Of a DNA stretch of 14,075 nucleotides, positions 10,701 to 14,075 are shown piece by piece. The notes below the pieces were generated by a model. The model was not told the origin of the DNA and did no database searches. It saw only the letters and a program-made list of their open reading frames with translations. A program made the translations under genes and the position numbers. Source of the stretch: Rhodobacteraceae bacterium UBA6141. GTDB lineage: Bacteria > Pseudomonadota > Alphaproteobacteria > Rhodobacterales > Rhodobacteraceae. The stretch spans positions 33,151 to 47,225 of the forward strand of contig DIVD01000032.1 in assembly GCA_002423245.1 (NCBI GenBank), read 5' to 3'. Positions within the stretch are counted from its first letter, which is position 1, and every line of letters begins with the position of its first letter.

Positions 10701-13700
10701 CCTCAATGTTTTCGGAGGCATCCGCCTGGGTGGAGCGCCCCGCGATCTGGCGGATGACCGGATGCAGGAACACATCGCGCGCAGCAAGGCCGAACCCGGC
10801 GTTGCGCGCCGCGTTGACGAGGCGGATCGCCATAATGCTGTCGCCGCCGAGATGAAAGAAATTGTCCTCCGGACCGACACGCTCCAACCCGAGCAAGCTG
10901 GCGACTTGATCGCAGAACCATGTCTCGGCTGGAGTCTGCGGCGCGGCGTCGCCGGCCGAAGCGATGGGTCGCAAGGCCATCAGCGCCTTGCGATCGAGTT
11001 TGCCATTTCCCGTGAGCGGCAGTGCCTCGAGCCGGATCAGCGCCTTGGGCGTCATATAGTCAGGCAGCCGATCCTCCAGCCATGCGCGCAGGTCGGCCTC
11101 CGAACAGGCGCCGGCCACATAAAAGCCGACCAGCTGACGCCGGCTGCCATCGGCGACGAGCAAGACCGCTGCGGCCTCGACGGCGGGATGGCGCAGCATC
11201 TGCGCCTCGATCTCGCCAAGCTCGATCCGGAAGCCCCGCAGCTTGACCTGGTTGTCCTGCCGGCCGAGGAATTCGATCTCCCCGTCCGGCCGATACCGCC
11301 CGAGATCGCCGGTGTCATACAGGCGCTCGCCGGTGGCGGGATGGCGCACGAAACGGGACGCGGTCTCGTCCGGATTGCGCCAATAGCCCTCGGCAAGGCC
11401 GGCTCCGGCGATGAACAATCGGCCCGGCGAATGGATCGGACAGGGTGAGAGGTCGGGCTTCAGAACGTGGAAGCGCTGGTTGGCCAGCGGTCGTCCGTAG
11501 GGAATGGATAGCCAGTCGGGCTGGATATCCGCGATGGGGTGAAGGATCGACCAGATTGCCGCTTCGGTCGCGCCCCCGAGGCTGATGATCTGGCAGTCTT
11601 CGGCGAGCGCGGCGCGCAGCCGCGGCGGCAAGGCAAGCGCAATCCAGTCGCCGCTCAACAACACCAGCCGCAGGCTTGCCAATTGGGCCTGCGGCGCCGG
11701 ACTCGCCGCCAGCATCAGTTCGGCCACCATGGGCACGGAGTTCCACAGGGTGACGCCGTGTTCCTGCACCAGATTGGCCCAGGCCGCCGGATTCTGCGCG
11801 CCCTCGACGGGTGGAATGACGATCGCCCCGCCCGCGCCGAGCACCCCGAAGATGTCGAAGATGGAGAGGTCGAATTCGAAGGAGGAGACCCAGAGCGCCC
11901 GGTCGCGCTCAGTGACGCCGAAACGTCGGTTGAGATCAGCCAGGGTGTTGACGGCGGCCCTGTGGGCGATGGCGACGCCCTTGGGCGCGCCGGTGCTGCC
12001 GGACGTGTAGATGACGTAGGCCAACGCCTCCGGAGAGCCCCCTTCCGCCACCAAGGGGGGTGGAGGCGCGGCCGGGTCGGCTTCCGGCGCATCGAGCAGG
12101 GTGACCGCCGCCTGCCAGGTTCGGCCGCGCTCGATGCGCCTCTGGGTGATGGCCACGCGGACAGCGGCCTGATCGATGATGCCGGTAATACGCTTGTCAG
12201 GCTGGCTGGCGCTGATCGGCAGGAAGGCCCGTCCGGCCAGCAGCACGGCGAGCGCCGCCACGACCTGTTCCGGCCCCTTTTCCATGACGATCGCCACCAG
12301 CGCGTCGTCCGGCCGCAAAGCGGCGCGCAGGTCGTGCGCCAGCGCCGTGGCGCGCATGAGCAGGGAGCCATGCGTGACGGTTCCGGCTGCGGTGATCAAG
12401 GCGGGCGCCGCGGCATGCCCCGCAGCCGCCCGCAACATCCCGGCGTGCAGCAGGTCCGTGCTGGCCTCGGCCTGGGTCGCGTTGGCGGCGGCGAACAGGG
12501 CTTGCTGCGCCAAGGGCGTCAGCACCGCGCCCTGGGCATCCCACGCCTCGGGCTCGGCCAGGCATTGCAGGCGTTGGACGTAGGCGGCGAACATGTCGTC
12601 GAGCAGGCCGGGCGGGAACAGCGCCTCGGGCGCATCCCAGTCGATCCCGAGCCCGACTCCCTCTGGGCCGCCATCCTCGTAGACCTTGCTGTCGAGCCAT
12701 GTCTGGGGCGTTTGAGTGATGGCGTGGGCGACCGTGACGCCCTCGGGCAGGGTGACGTCCGTTTCGCCGATGACGCTGGTGAACACCACGGGCAGCAGGC
12801 CGGCCTCGGGATCGCCCGCCGCCTGCGCCTTGAGGCGCTGCACCTCCACGCCGCCGAAGGCCAGATGATCCAGATCGGTCGCCAGCCGCCGCCCTTGGGC
12901 CAAGGCGCGTTCGCGGAACGATCCCTGGCGCGCAGCTCGGATCTCGAGCGGGAGCAAGGTGGTGAAGACGCCCAGCACGCCGTCGAACCCATGGGGACGG
13001 TTGCCGACGGTGAGGTTCAGCGTGAAGTCGTCCTCGCTGGCCCAAGTCGCCACGACCTCCGCATAGGCCGTCAGAAGCAGGTTCGTGGGTGTGAGGCCGG
13101 CATCGGCCGCGTGGCGCTTCAGCCGGCTCCAGACCGCCGGGGAAAGGCGTGCGGCGCGGCGACTGAAGCGGGGATCCTTAAGTTGCGAGGGAGAGACGGA
13201 GAGCGGCAGCGCCGGCGCCGCCGGCAAGCTGTCGATCCGGCTCCGCCAATAGGCCTCGGCGCGGGCGTGAGCCTCGTGGTCTCGGGCGGCGGCGAGGACA
13301 TGATCCCGGAAGGTCAGGGCTGGCGCGGGCCGAACGCGCTGGCCCGCGTGGACCGCGAAGACTTCGGCCAGCAGCAGGTTGATGCTTTCACCATCCAGGA
13401 TGAGCGCATCGAAGCTCATGTGGATGCGCCAATCGTCTTCGCCGACCCGTGTCACCCTCACGTCAAACAGCGGCGCCCGGTCGAGCGGCAGGACCTGGTG
13501 AGACATTCGGTGACGAAGGCCGACCACATCTGCCTCGGCCTGGGCGGGCGACACACGGCGGAGGTCTATCGTCTCGATCGCGAATGCAATCTGTCCATCC
13601 AGCACGCGCTGGACGCCATCCGTGTCGATCACTTGCCGCAGCACCGGATGGCGGCTGATCGCCTGCCACCATCCACTGGCGAACCTTGCGGGATCAAATT

Positions 13701-14075
13701 GGGTTGCGCGCAGCTCGACATAGGCGTGACAGGCGACCTCGCCGAGCGCAACAAGCTGTTGGCGGCCCAGCCAGTAGGCTTGCTGCACCGGCGTCAGCGC
13801 GAAGGGCTGGAGCAGGCCGTCCGGGTCTGGGCTTGCGGCCGCCGGATCCTTCGCCTTTGCCGCCCTTGCGATGGCGTTGGCGAGGTCCTGCAGAACGGGA
13901 TGCTCGAACACCATGCGCACGGAGACATCGCGGCCGAGGCGCTCGCGCAGGCGGGCGACCAGGCGCACGGCCATCAGCGAGTGACCGCCGAGATGGAAGA
14001 AGTTGTCGCCCATGCCGACTTCAGGGGCGCCCACCAGCTCAGCGACGATCGCGCAGAGCAGCGCCTCGTCCGGCG
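1012..14075 (-). CDS. Three-module-plus NRPS with Cy, N-methyltransferase, E and TE domains (5' partial)
   Basis: This is the C-terminal 4353 residues of a non-ribosomal peptide synthetase, a cytoplasmic thiotemplate assembly line. The frame is open to the right edge, and its first residues are already inside a carrier domain. The in-frame GTG at 14034 is therefore internal and is not the start. Domain order is PCP0, Cy-A1-PCP1, C2-A2(N-MT)-PCP2-E, C3-A3-PCP3-TE. All four carrier serines, the Cy aspartates, both C-domain HHxxxDG motifs, the E-domain HHxxxDG and EGHGRE motifs, and the TE Ser/Asp/His triad are present, so every domain looks active. Predicted building blocks are Cys (cyclised to thiazoline), an N-methylated and epimerised aromatic residue (Tyr most likely), and an unassigned third residue. 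The gene ends in TGA, overlapping the GTG start of the next gene. There is no frameshift or in-frame stop. The identity of the product, and how many modules lie upstream, cannot be seen here. Confidence 0.98.
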   Translation of the reverse strand, partial: PDEALLCAIVAELVGAPEVGMGDNFFHLGGHSLMAVRLVARLRERLGRDVSVRMVFEHPVLQDLANAIARAAKAKDPAAASPDPDGLLQPFALTPVQQAYWLGRQQLVALGEVACHAYVELRATQFDPARFASGWWQAISRHPVLRQVIDTDGVQRVLDGQIAFAIETIDLRRVSPAQAEADVVGLRHRMSHQVLPLDRAPLFDVRVTRVGEDDWRIHMSFDALILDGESINLLLAEVFAVHAGQRVRPAPALTFRDHVLAAARDHEAHARAEAYWRSRIDSLPAAPALPLSVSPSQLKDPRFSRRAARLSPAVWSRLKRHAADAGLTPTNLLLTAYAEVVATWASEDDFTLNLTVGNRPHGFDGVLGVFTTLLPLEIRAARQGSFRERALAQGRRLATDLDHLAFGGVEVQRLKAQAAGDPEAGLLPVVFTSVIGETDVTLPEGVTVAHAITQTPQTWLDSKVYEDGGPEGVGLGIDWDAPEALFPPGLLDDMFAAYVQRLQCLAEPEAWDAQGAVLTPLAQQALFAAANATQAEASTDLLHAGMLRAAAGHAAAPALITAAGTVTHGSLLMRATALAHDLRAALRPDDALVAIVMEKGPEQVVAALAVLLAGRAFLPISASQPDKRITGIIDQAAVRVAITQRRIERGRTWQAAVTLLDAPEADPAAPPPPLVAEGGSPEALAYVIYTSGSTGAPKGVAIAHRAAVNTLADLNRRFGVTERDRALWVSSFEFDLSIFDIFGVLGAGGAIVIPPVEGAQNPAAWANLVQEHGVTLWNSVPMVAELMLAASPAPQAQLASLRLVLLSGDWIALALPPRLRAALAEDCQIISLGGATEAAIWSILHPIADIQPDWLSIPYGRPLANQRFHVLKPDLSPCPIHSPGRLFIAGAGLAEGYWRNPDETASRFVRHPATGERLYDTGDLGRYRPDGEIEFLGRQDNQVKLRGFRIELGEIEAQMLRHPAVEAAAVLLVADGSRRQLVGFYVAGACSEADLRAWLEDRLPDYMTPKALIRLEALPLTGNGKLDRKALMALRPIASAGDAAPQTPAETWFCDQVASLLGLERVGPEDNFFHLGGDSIMAIRLVNAARNAGFGLAARDVFLHPVIRQIAGRSTQADASENIEAAFYPEETLAHLRRTHPDAEDAWPLTPLQQGIWFHAAYGGAGADGEDPYLVQLILTFEGSLDPERLRRSFHALLERHRSLRVSFHEDGDKRPVQLVMRDCGLAWREMDLTHLAAEAQAAQVDALARADRAQRIALDVAPLMRATLLKLAPDRNRLLLSQHHLLGDGWATTIFFRDLVALYRADGAAGALPPPADFRDYLAWHVAQDRDAAREAWGRYLDGLTEPTLVAPGASRAASAHQAMQERLLSRALSARLSQMARDHGLTVASVLQGVWGLTLGLLLNRTDVCFGVVSSGRQAPVAGIEDMLGAVITTTPVRLSLRGARTGLDLLQALQRDAANLMPHQHLSLIEIHKHLGVAALFDTLFTYENYPVEPPPPAQSADDLPLTDVSGHNSNHYPLSVAVLPGAALGLRFHYNADLLLAGDVQRYGDAFVRLLEQVARAPRQPIARLDVLSPAERARLLDGLPQPTALASSSLASQFEAQVAATPGLAAIIDGGDTIDYATLDAEANRLAWRLIRLGVGPGDIVATQFARSALMVRAVLAVMKTGAAFMPLDPDHPPQRLGQLLADATPKLTLTTGDLSARLPANLSRLVLDDAPIASEIAEESEVAPRNEDRTAPLRGDHPAYLIHTSGSTGRAKGVLVPHRGLPSLATAQADRLGIGPGDRVVQLASCAFDASVSELAMTLTRGATLVIAGAHERAGDDLARLLDSAAITHATFTPTALQTLSPQAGRTLRAVIVAGEACPADLAAAWSARVRLFNAYGPTETTVCATMSAPLKRDGGAPIGRAIAGVRVYVLDGALRPCPSGTVGEIYIGGEALAQGYVAQPALTATRFVADPFARASGARMYRTGDLAAWRADGQLDFHGRLDDQVKIRGVRVEPGEVAAAIAAMPLVEQVAIDAAPNAEGRMALTAYVAPMRRGDAIEALRRACARDHVEAWREVEDDGIVSGEVADPTFDTRGWNSAYTGEPLSTAEMRDYVDGAVARIADLAPRRLLEIGCGAGLITFPLLGATETYVGVDISRRRIAHLRSLQGDAALVNRMPGLARAKFHRAAAHEIEGLALGRFDTIILPSVAQYFADETYLVEIIAQLIETSVEPGGTIFIGDVRHKGLQDAFNLSVERRRCRPDVDAAELRELVRRKAEQERELLLDPAFFMGLRRRFSQIAQVEVLPKRGDFPGELNQFRYDVLIRTVGDCVDASAFEWMDGGLAEIDSIQERLAARPPVLALRAVPNAQTIAAYCDATCLMDGDMALLSPGVEPKDLHRLGQALGYRVDISLAAGHLGGRLDVLFRAGDDRPVQMPGSATGRDASPPAASPLDSALRQRIARSIRETLETKLAPPFIPQDIVLIDALPMTASGKLDRQTLRGMVRRASRPAQAPRNARERILCAIVADLLSLDAVDLDGNFFHLGGDSISSIRLVSLAREQGLALSPRDVFLHPVLRDLAAAAHFGPEEPEQEDVAEGGVAATPIIHHATSRSDRWRSFHQASVLLTPARLNVDALERALAAIIAHHDALRLTVDDAGGMCIPPPNTGEPASLRRLMTAENTAAERDAALKAAYTEAVARLKPSSGRMVEGVWADAGPSQLGHLLLVIHHFAIDGASWRILAEDLARAYAQAEKGGPIDLGRKTTSFRQWSLAQTAAISIHRNELPYWRAMVESAGVAFTSDRLDPRRDRVGEAGYINRSLPSATTSELLTRVPSAFRARINDVLLTALVLAVAVWSERAGKDGRPALTLDLEGHGREPLDAAADLTRTIGWFTSLFPVHLDAGDIDLTDAMAGGSDAGRAFKRIKEQLRTLPHAGVGYGLLRHLDDEGRTVLSGGADLQIAFNYLGRFGRPRNEPFTPADTYAAVFGGAEHDRPLDHVISLNCAVHETPDGPRLDAVWQYAPRLIGETAMHDLADAWNTALQALVRHAATPGAGGPSPSDFDLVSYDQAQIDAFAAIVPELDDIWPLTAMQAGLLFHSQRTAGQEDPYLVQLRLELDGPLDPDRLQRALNSLVKRHSGLTVRLAHDRHGRPVQLVPLQASLPLQRVALNDGAPDGFGRIAAEDRARGFDLIGGSLIRASLIEGDGARDQLLLTMHHMVVDGWSGALLLQELDALYRHDGDGAMLPHPARFKSYLRWLGAQDDEEARNAWRNYLDGLETASLTGGRTDMPDNVSESELSLSCTMTAQLEALATGEGITLATLVQGAWGLVLSRLSGRNDFCLGIVSAGRHAAVPDIERMVGLLITTTPVRVTLRPDESVADFLRRVQREQGSMIPFQHLPLSDISRLTEGPSFDTLFTFENFPSEGGHGRAGGLPLASVSGSSGTHYPLSLVVQPGPALSFRLHLKGKLASASGPELLARLEQVLRSMLADRHADVARLDLFLAGERTRLTQANNETAAPVAAGTVVDMFEAQAARSPDRGAVTDMGTTLSYRALDEQANRVAWRLIAEGVGPGDVVAVQMHRCSATIVTILAILKAGGAYLPIEPDSPALRRDFSLEQTQPKVIVTTSDLAATLAPRWLGVVIAIDAAETLSDLAQRASRPPSALDRRAQLSPQHPAYLIYTSGSTGQPKAVVNSHANLMHLMAAADRFGFGEADVWTWFHSYAFDFSVWEIWGPLLRGGRLVVVPPAIARAPQGFLALLADERVTILNQTPSAFGRLLPFNGDGGGLAVRKLILGGEVCPPATAGAWARHCAVHNGYGPTETTVFATMSPALDGTRPPLIGGPIANVRAYVLDERFRPCPTGVIGDLYIAGTGLAQGYHARPALTAARFVANPFEEGQRLYRTGDRACWDEDGQLIFHGRLDRQVKWRGFRIELGEIEAALCTRSDIAQAVVRVRDEAERSQLMAWLVPSGPSAPDVDAVRRDLARTLPHYMIPGQWRLVTNIPLTPNGKLDLAALPSGPKDAVRSDVAPQASAPEEMAFCAIVADILGLEEVVPTDNFFELGGHSLLAAQLAVQVSARLDRELPIETIFAHPVIAEMAKRIGVVAEPDAAFDVILPIRPEGARAPLFCLHPGTGLCWPYTNLLAVLDPDQPLYGIQARGFLPEAPLATSFLDVVDISLTAIRSIQPAGPYHLAGWSFGGSVAHAIATRLCAEGEAVERVLLFDAFPPVPDTSPTEPGDVWSEIAHGADLRTAAAPRDAAQLIALAKAQGHVFGSFSVAQLQAMARVVTNNARLLWEARFDRFDGEVILFEATRVTPGLDRSFADAEAWRSLSGTLRVIQVDAEHHHMLSSAAVRQIRGKV
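1789..1992 (-). other. Carrier protein domain PCP3 (terminal)
   Basis: It starts at EEMAFCAIVADILGLEE and has the motif DNFFELGGHSLL, with the serine at residue 4058 (1902-1900). It carries the completed chain for transfer to the thioesterase that follows directly. Confidence 0.94.
2040..3528 (-). other. Adenylation domain A3, substrate unassigned (partly Thr-like code)
   Basis: Core motifs are YLIYTSGSTGQPKA, SYAFDFSVWEIWG, NGYGPTETTVFAT, LYRTGDRACW, RQVKWRGFRIELGEIE and LTPNGKLDLAAL, with the lysine at residue 4002 (2070-2068). The pocket residues are D235 F236 W239 N278 I299 G301 G322 V330 F331 K517. The first six equal the threonine code (DFWNIGMVHK), but Met322 is Gly and His331 is Phe, both pocket-shaping changes. 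The segment around A4 resembles threonine-type domains. The segment from A5 onward is more like A2 (YGPTETTV.ATMS) than the YGITETTVH form of threonine domains. The substrate could be Thr, a modified Thr or another residue. Confidence 0.88.
3545..4890 (-). other. Condensation domain C3, module 3 (D-donor type by position)
   Basis: It opens with IWPLTAMQAGLLFHS and has the catalytic motif MHHMVVDGW (HHxxxDG at 4458-4438, residues 3206-3212). Later motifs are IVSAGRHAAVPDIERMVG, LLITTTPVRV and FDTLFTFENFP. It follows an E domain, so it should couple a D-configured donor to the L-residue on PCP3. Like C2, it has ITT where condensation domains usually have INT. Confidence 0.94.
4960..6297 (-). 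other. Epimerization (E) domain, module 2
   Basis: E-domain hallmarks are present in order: IHHFAIDGASWRIL (HHxxxDG at 5919-5899, residues 2719-2725), DLEGHGRE with the catalytic glutamate, RTIGWFTSLFPV, LPHAGVGYGLLRHL and FNYLGRFG. It epimerises the alpha carbon of the peptidyl thioester on PCP2, giving an N-methyl-D-aromatic residue. The domain is fused in cis to C3 through a short Gly/Pro/Ser linker, so no docking domain is needed. Confidence 0.95.
6355..6555 (-). other. Carrier protein domain PCP2
   Basis: It has the PCP opening ARERILCAIVADLLSL and the phosphopantetheine motif GNFFHLGGDSI, with the serine at residue 2538 (6462-6460). It carries the N-methylated aromatic residue. The LGGDS form of the motif is typical of carriers that serve an E domain, and one follows directly. 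Confidence 0.93.
6590..9282 (-). other. Interrupted adenylation domain A2, predicted Tyr (aromatic)
   Basis: The A domain runs from SLASQFEAQ (residue 1598) to the A8 motif DDQVKIRGVRVEPGE. It is then split by an N-methyltransferase and resumes with LPMTASGKLDRQTL, whose lysine is residue 2484 (6624-6622). Pocket residues read D235 A236 S239 T278 I299 A301 A322 V330 C331 K517. The code DASTIAAVCK differs from a published tyrosine code (DASTVAAVCK) at one conservative position. It differs from phenylalanine codes mainly at 239, where the small Ser leaves room for the phenol hydroxyl. Tyrosine is therefore favoured, with Phe or a hydroxylated analogue possible. The A3 motif is LIHTSGSTGRAKG, with His replacing the usual Tyr. 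Confidence 0.85.
6770..7953 (-). other. N-methyltransferase inserted between A8 and A10 of A2
   Basis: About 390 residues interrupt A2 after the A8 motif, the usual place for backbone N-methyltransferases such as that of McyA. The insert has the N-MT entry motif GWNSAYTGEPLSTAEM and the SAM-binding motif LLEIGCGAGL (7713-7693, residues 2121-2127). It continues with YVGVDIS, FDTIILPSVAQYF, IFIGDVRHKGLQDAF, LLLDPAFFMGL and LNQFRYDVLI, and ends with the conserved trailing piece GYRVDISLAAGHLGGRLDVLF. It transfers a methyl group from SAM to the amino nitrogen of the aromatic aminoacyl thioester on PCP2 before condensation. The family usually has NSVVQYF; here the first Asn is Pro, but the SAM site is intact. 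Confidence 0.9.
9300..10700 (-). other. Condensation domain C2, module 2
   Basis: It opens with WPLTPLQQGIWFHAAY and has the catalytic motif QHHLLGDGW (HHxxxDG at 10224-10204, residues 1284-1290). It joins the thiazolinyl chain on PCP1 to the aromatic residue on PCP2. In sequence it is a close relative of C3, sharing PLTxxQxGxxFH, a VSSGR-type motif and ITTTPVR. C3 sits directly after an E domain and so should accept a D-donor. C2 has the same look but no upstream E domain. The usual Asn of the INT motif is Thr here. Confidence 0.94.
10732..10935 (-). other. Carrier protein domain PCP1 (thiazoline carrier)
   Basis: A PCP fold starts at AETWFCDQVASLLGLE and has the phosphopantetheine motif DNFFHLGGDSI. 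The serine is residue 1079 (10839-10837). It would carry the cysteinyl and then the thiazolinyl thioester formed by the Cy domain and pass it to C2. It has LGGDS, a variant often seen beside epimerization-related domains, although no E domain follows in this module. Confidence 0.93.
10978..12453 (-). other. Adenylation domain A1, predicted cysteine
   Basis: Core motifs are in order: YVIYTSGSTGAPKG, SFEFDLSIFDIFG, SLGGATEAAIWS, LYDTGDLGRY, DNQVKLRGFRIELGEIE and LTGNGKLDRKAL. Aligned to GrsA, the pocket residues are D235 L236 F239 N278 L299 S301 L322 I330 W331 K517. This is the established cysteine code of yersiniabactin- and pyochelin-type modules. The active-site lysine is residue 1025 (11001-10999). 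The domain is contiguous: it has no methyltransferase or epimerase-like insertion of the kind found in PchE. It activates L-Cys as the adenylate and loads PCP1. Confidence 0.93.
12520..13806 (-). other. Heterocyclization (Cy) domain, module 1
   Basis: The domain begins with the Cy-type motif FALTPVQQAYWLGR and has RHPVLRQVIDTDGVQ. In place of the condensation HHxxxDG it carries SFDALILDGES, which is the DxxxxDxxS signature (Asp222 and Asp227; nucleotides 13384-13410). Later Cy motifs are FTLNLTVGNRPH, LPVVFTSVIG and TPQTWLDSKVYE. Cy domains form the peptide bond and then cyclodehydrate Cys, Ser or Thr to thiazoline or oxazoline. The partner A domain carries a cysteine code, so a thiazoline is expected. 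No oxidase or reductase domain follows, so the ring should stay a thiazoline unless an enzyme encoded elsewhere acts on it. Confidence 0.95.
13861..14075 (-). other. Carrier protein domain PCP0 of the preceding module (partial at the edge)
   Basis: Visible residues 1-71 start inside the first helix (EALLCAIVAEL). They contain the phosphopantetheine site DNFFHLGGHSL, with the carrier serine at residue 32 (13980-13978). This domain holds the acyl or peptidyl group that the following Cy domain couples to cysteine. It could be a peptidyl or an aryl carrier protein. The domain to its N-terminal side is not in the window, so the group it carries is unknown. Confidence 0.93.

Noticed and set aside
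10837..10851. LGGDS of PCP1 as a sign of a hidden E domain in module 1
   Set aside because: The sequence goes straight from PCP1 into a condensation domain with HHxxxDG but no EGHGRE or GYG motifs, so there is no E domain. The motif variant alone is weak evidence.
9031..11448. 805-codon open frame on the plus strand, opposite modules 1 and 2 of the NRPS
   Set aside because: Its codons pair exactly with the NRPS codons. Stops in this phase need TTA, CTA or TCA in the sense gene, which are rare in GC-rich coding sequence. The translation is Arg/Gly/Gln-rich with no recognisable domain. It is a shadow.
14032..14034. GTG as the start of the NRPS
   Set aside because: It lies inside a carrier domain, between its first helix and the LGGHS motif. 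The frame is open upstream to the window edge with carrier-domain sequence, so this is an internal valine codon.

Overview
The window is GC-rich DNA from a Gram-negative bacterium, most likely an alphaproteobacterium. That placement rests on codon bias and on the type of the downstream M29 protein; nothing in the window fixes it. It holds one large biosynthetic transcription unit on the minus strand and no non-coding interval. I see no tRNA, rRNA, insertion sequence, CRISPR array, promoter or terminator.

Right edge to 1012 (minus strand): a modular non-ribosomal peptide synthetase (NRPS) gene. It is already open at the window edge, so its 5' end lies to the right. The 4353 visible residues read, in order: PCP(0) - Cy-A-PCP (module 1) - C-A-[N-methyltransferase]-PCP-E (module 2) - C-A-PCP-TE (module 3, termination). 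Residue numbers for this protein count from the first complete codon, at 14073. Adenylation pocket residues were read by eye against GrsA. They give DLFNLSLIWK in module 1 (cysteine, a full match to the known code), DASTIAAVCK in module 2 (aromatic, probably tyrosine) and DFWNIGGVFK in module 3 (threonine-like in the first six positions only, unassigned). The Cy domain has the DxxxxDxxS motif of heterocyclization domains.

The predicted chain is upstream acyl or peptide - thiazoline (from Cys) - N-methyl-D-aromatic residue - X, released by the thioesterase. Thiazolines of this kind occur in aryl-capped siderophores and in cytotoxic peptides. I do not recognise a known product with this tail.

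1015 to left edge (minus strand): a gene that overlaps the NRPS stop codon by four bases (GTGA) and encodes an M29-family metallo-aminopeptidase-like protein. The first 338 codons are present and the C-terminus lies off the left edge. The overlap implies translational coupling with the synthetase and suggests a role in trimming, activating or detoxifying the product, though the gene could also be a general peptidase caught up in the operon.

Almost all other long reading frames are antisense shadows whose codons pair exactly with the NRPS or M29 codons, as expected in GC-rich genes.
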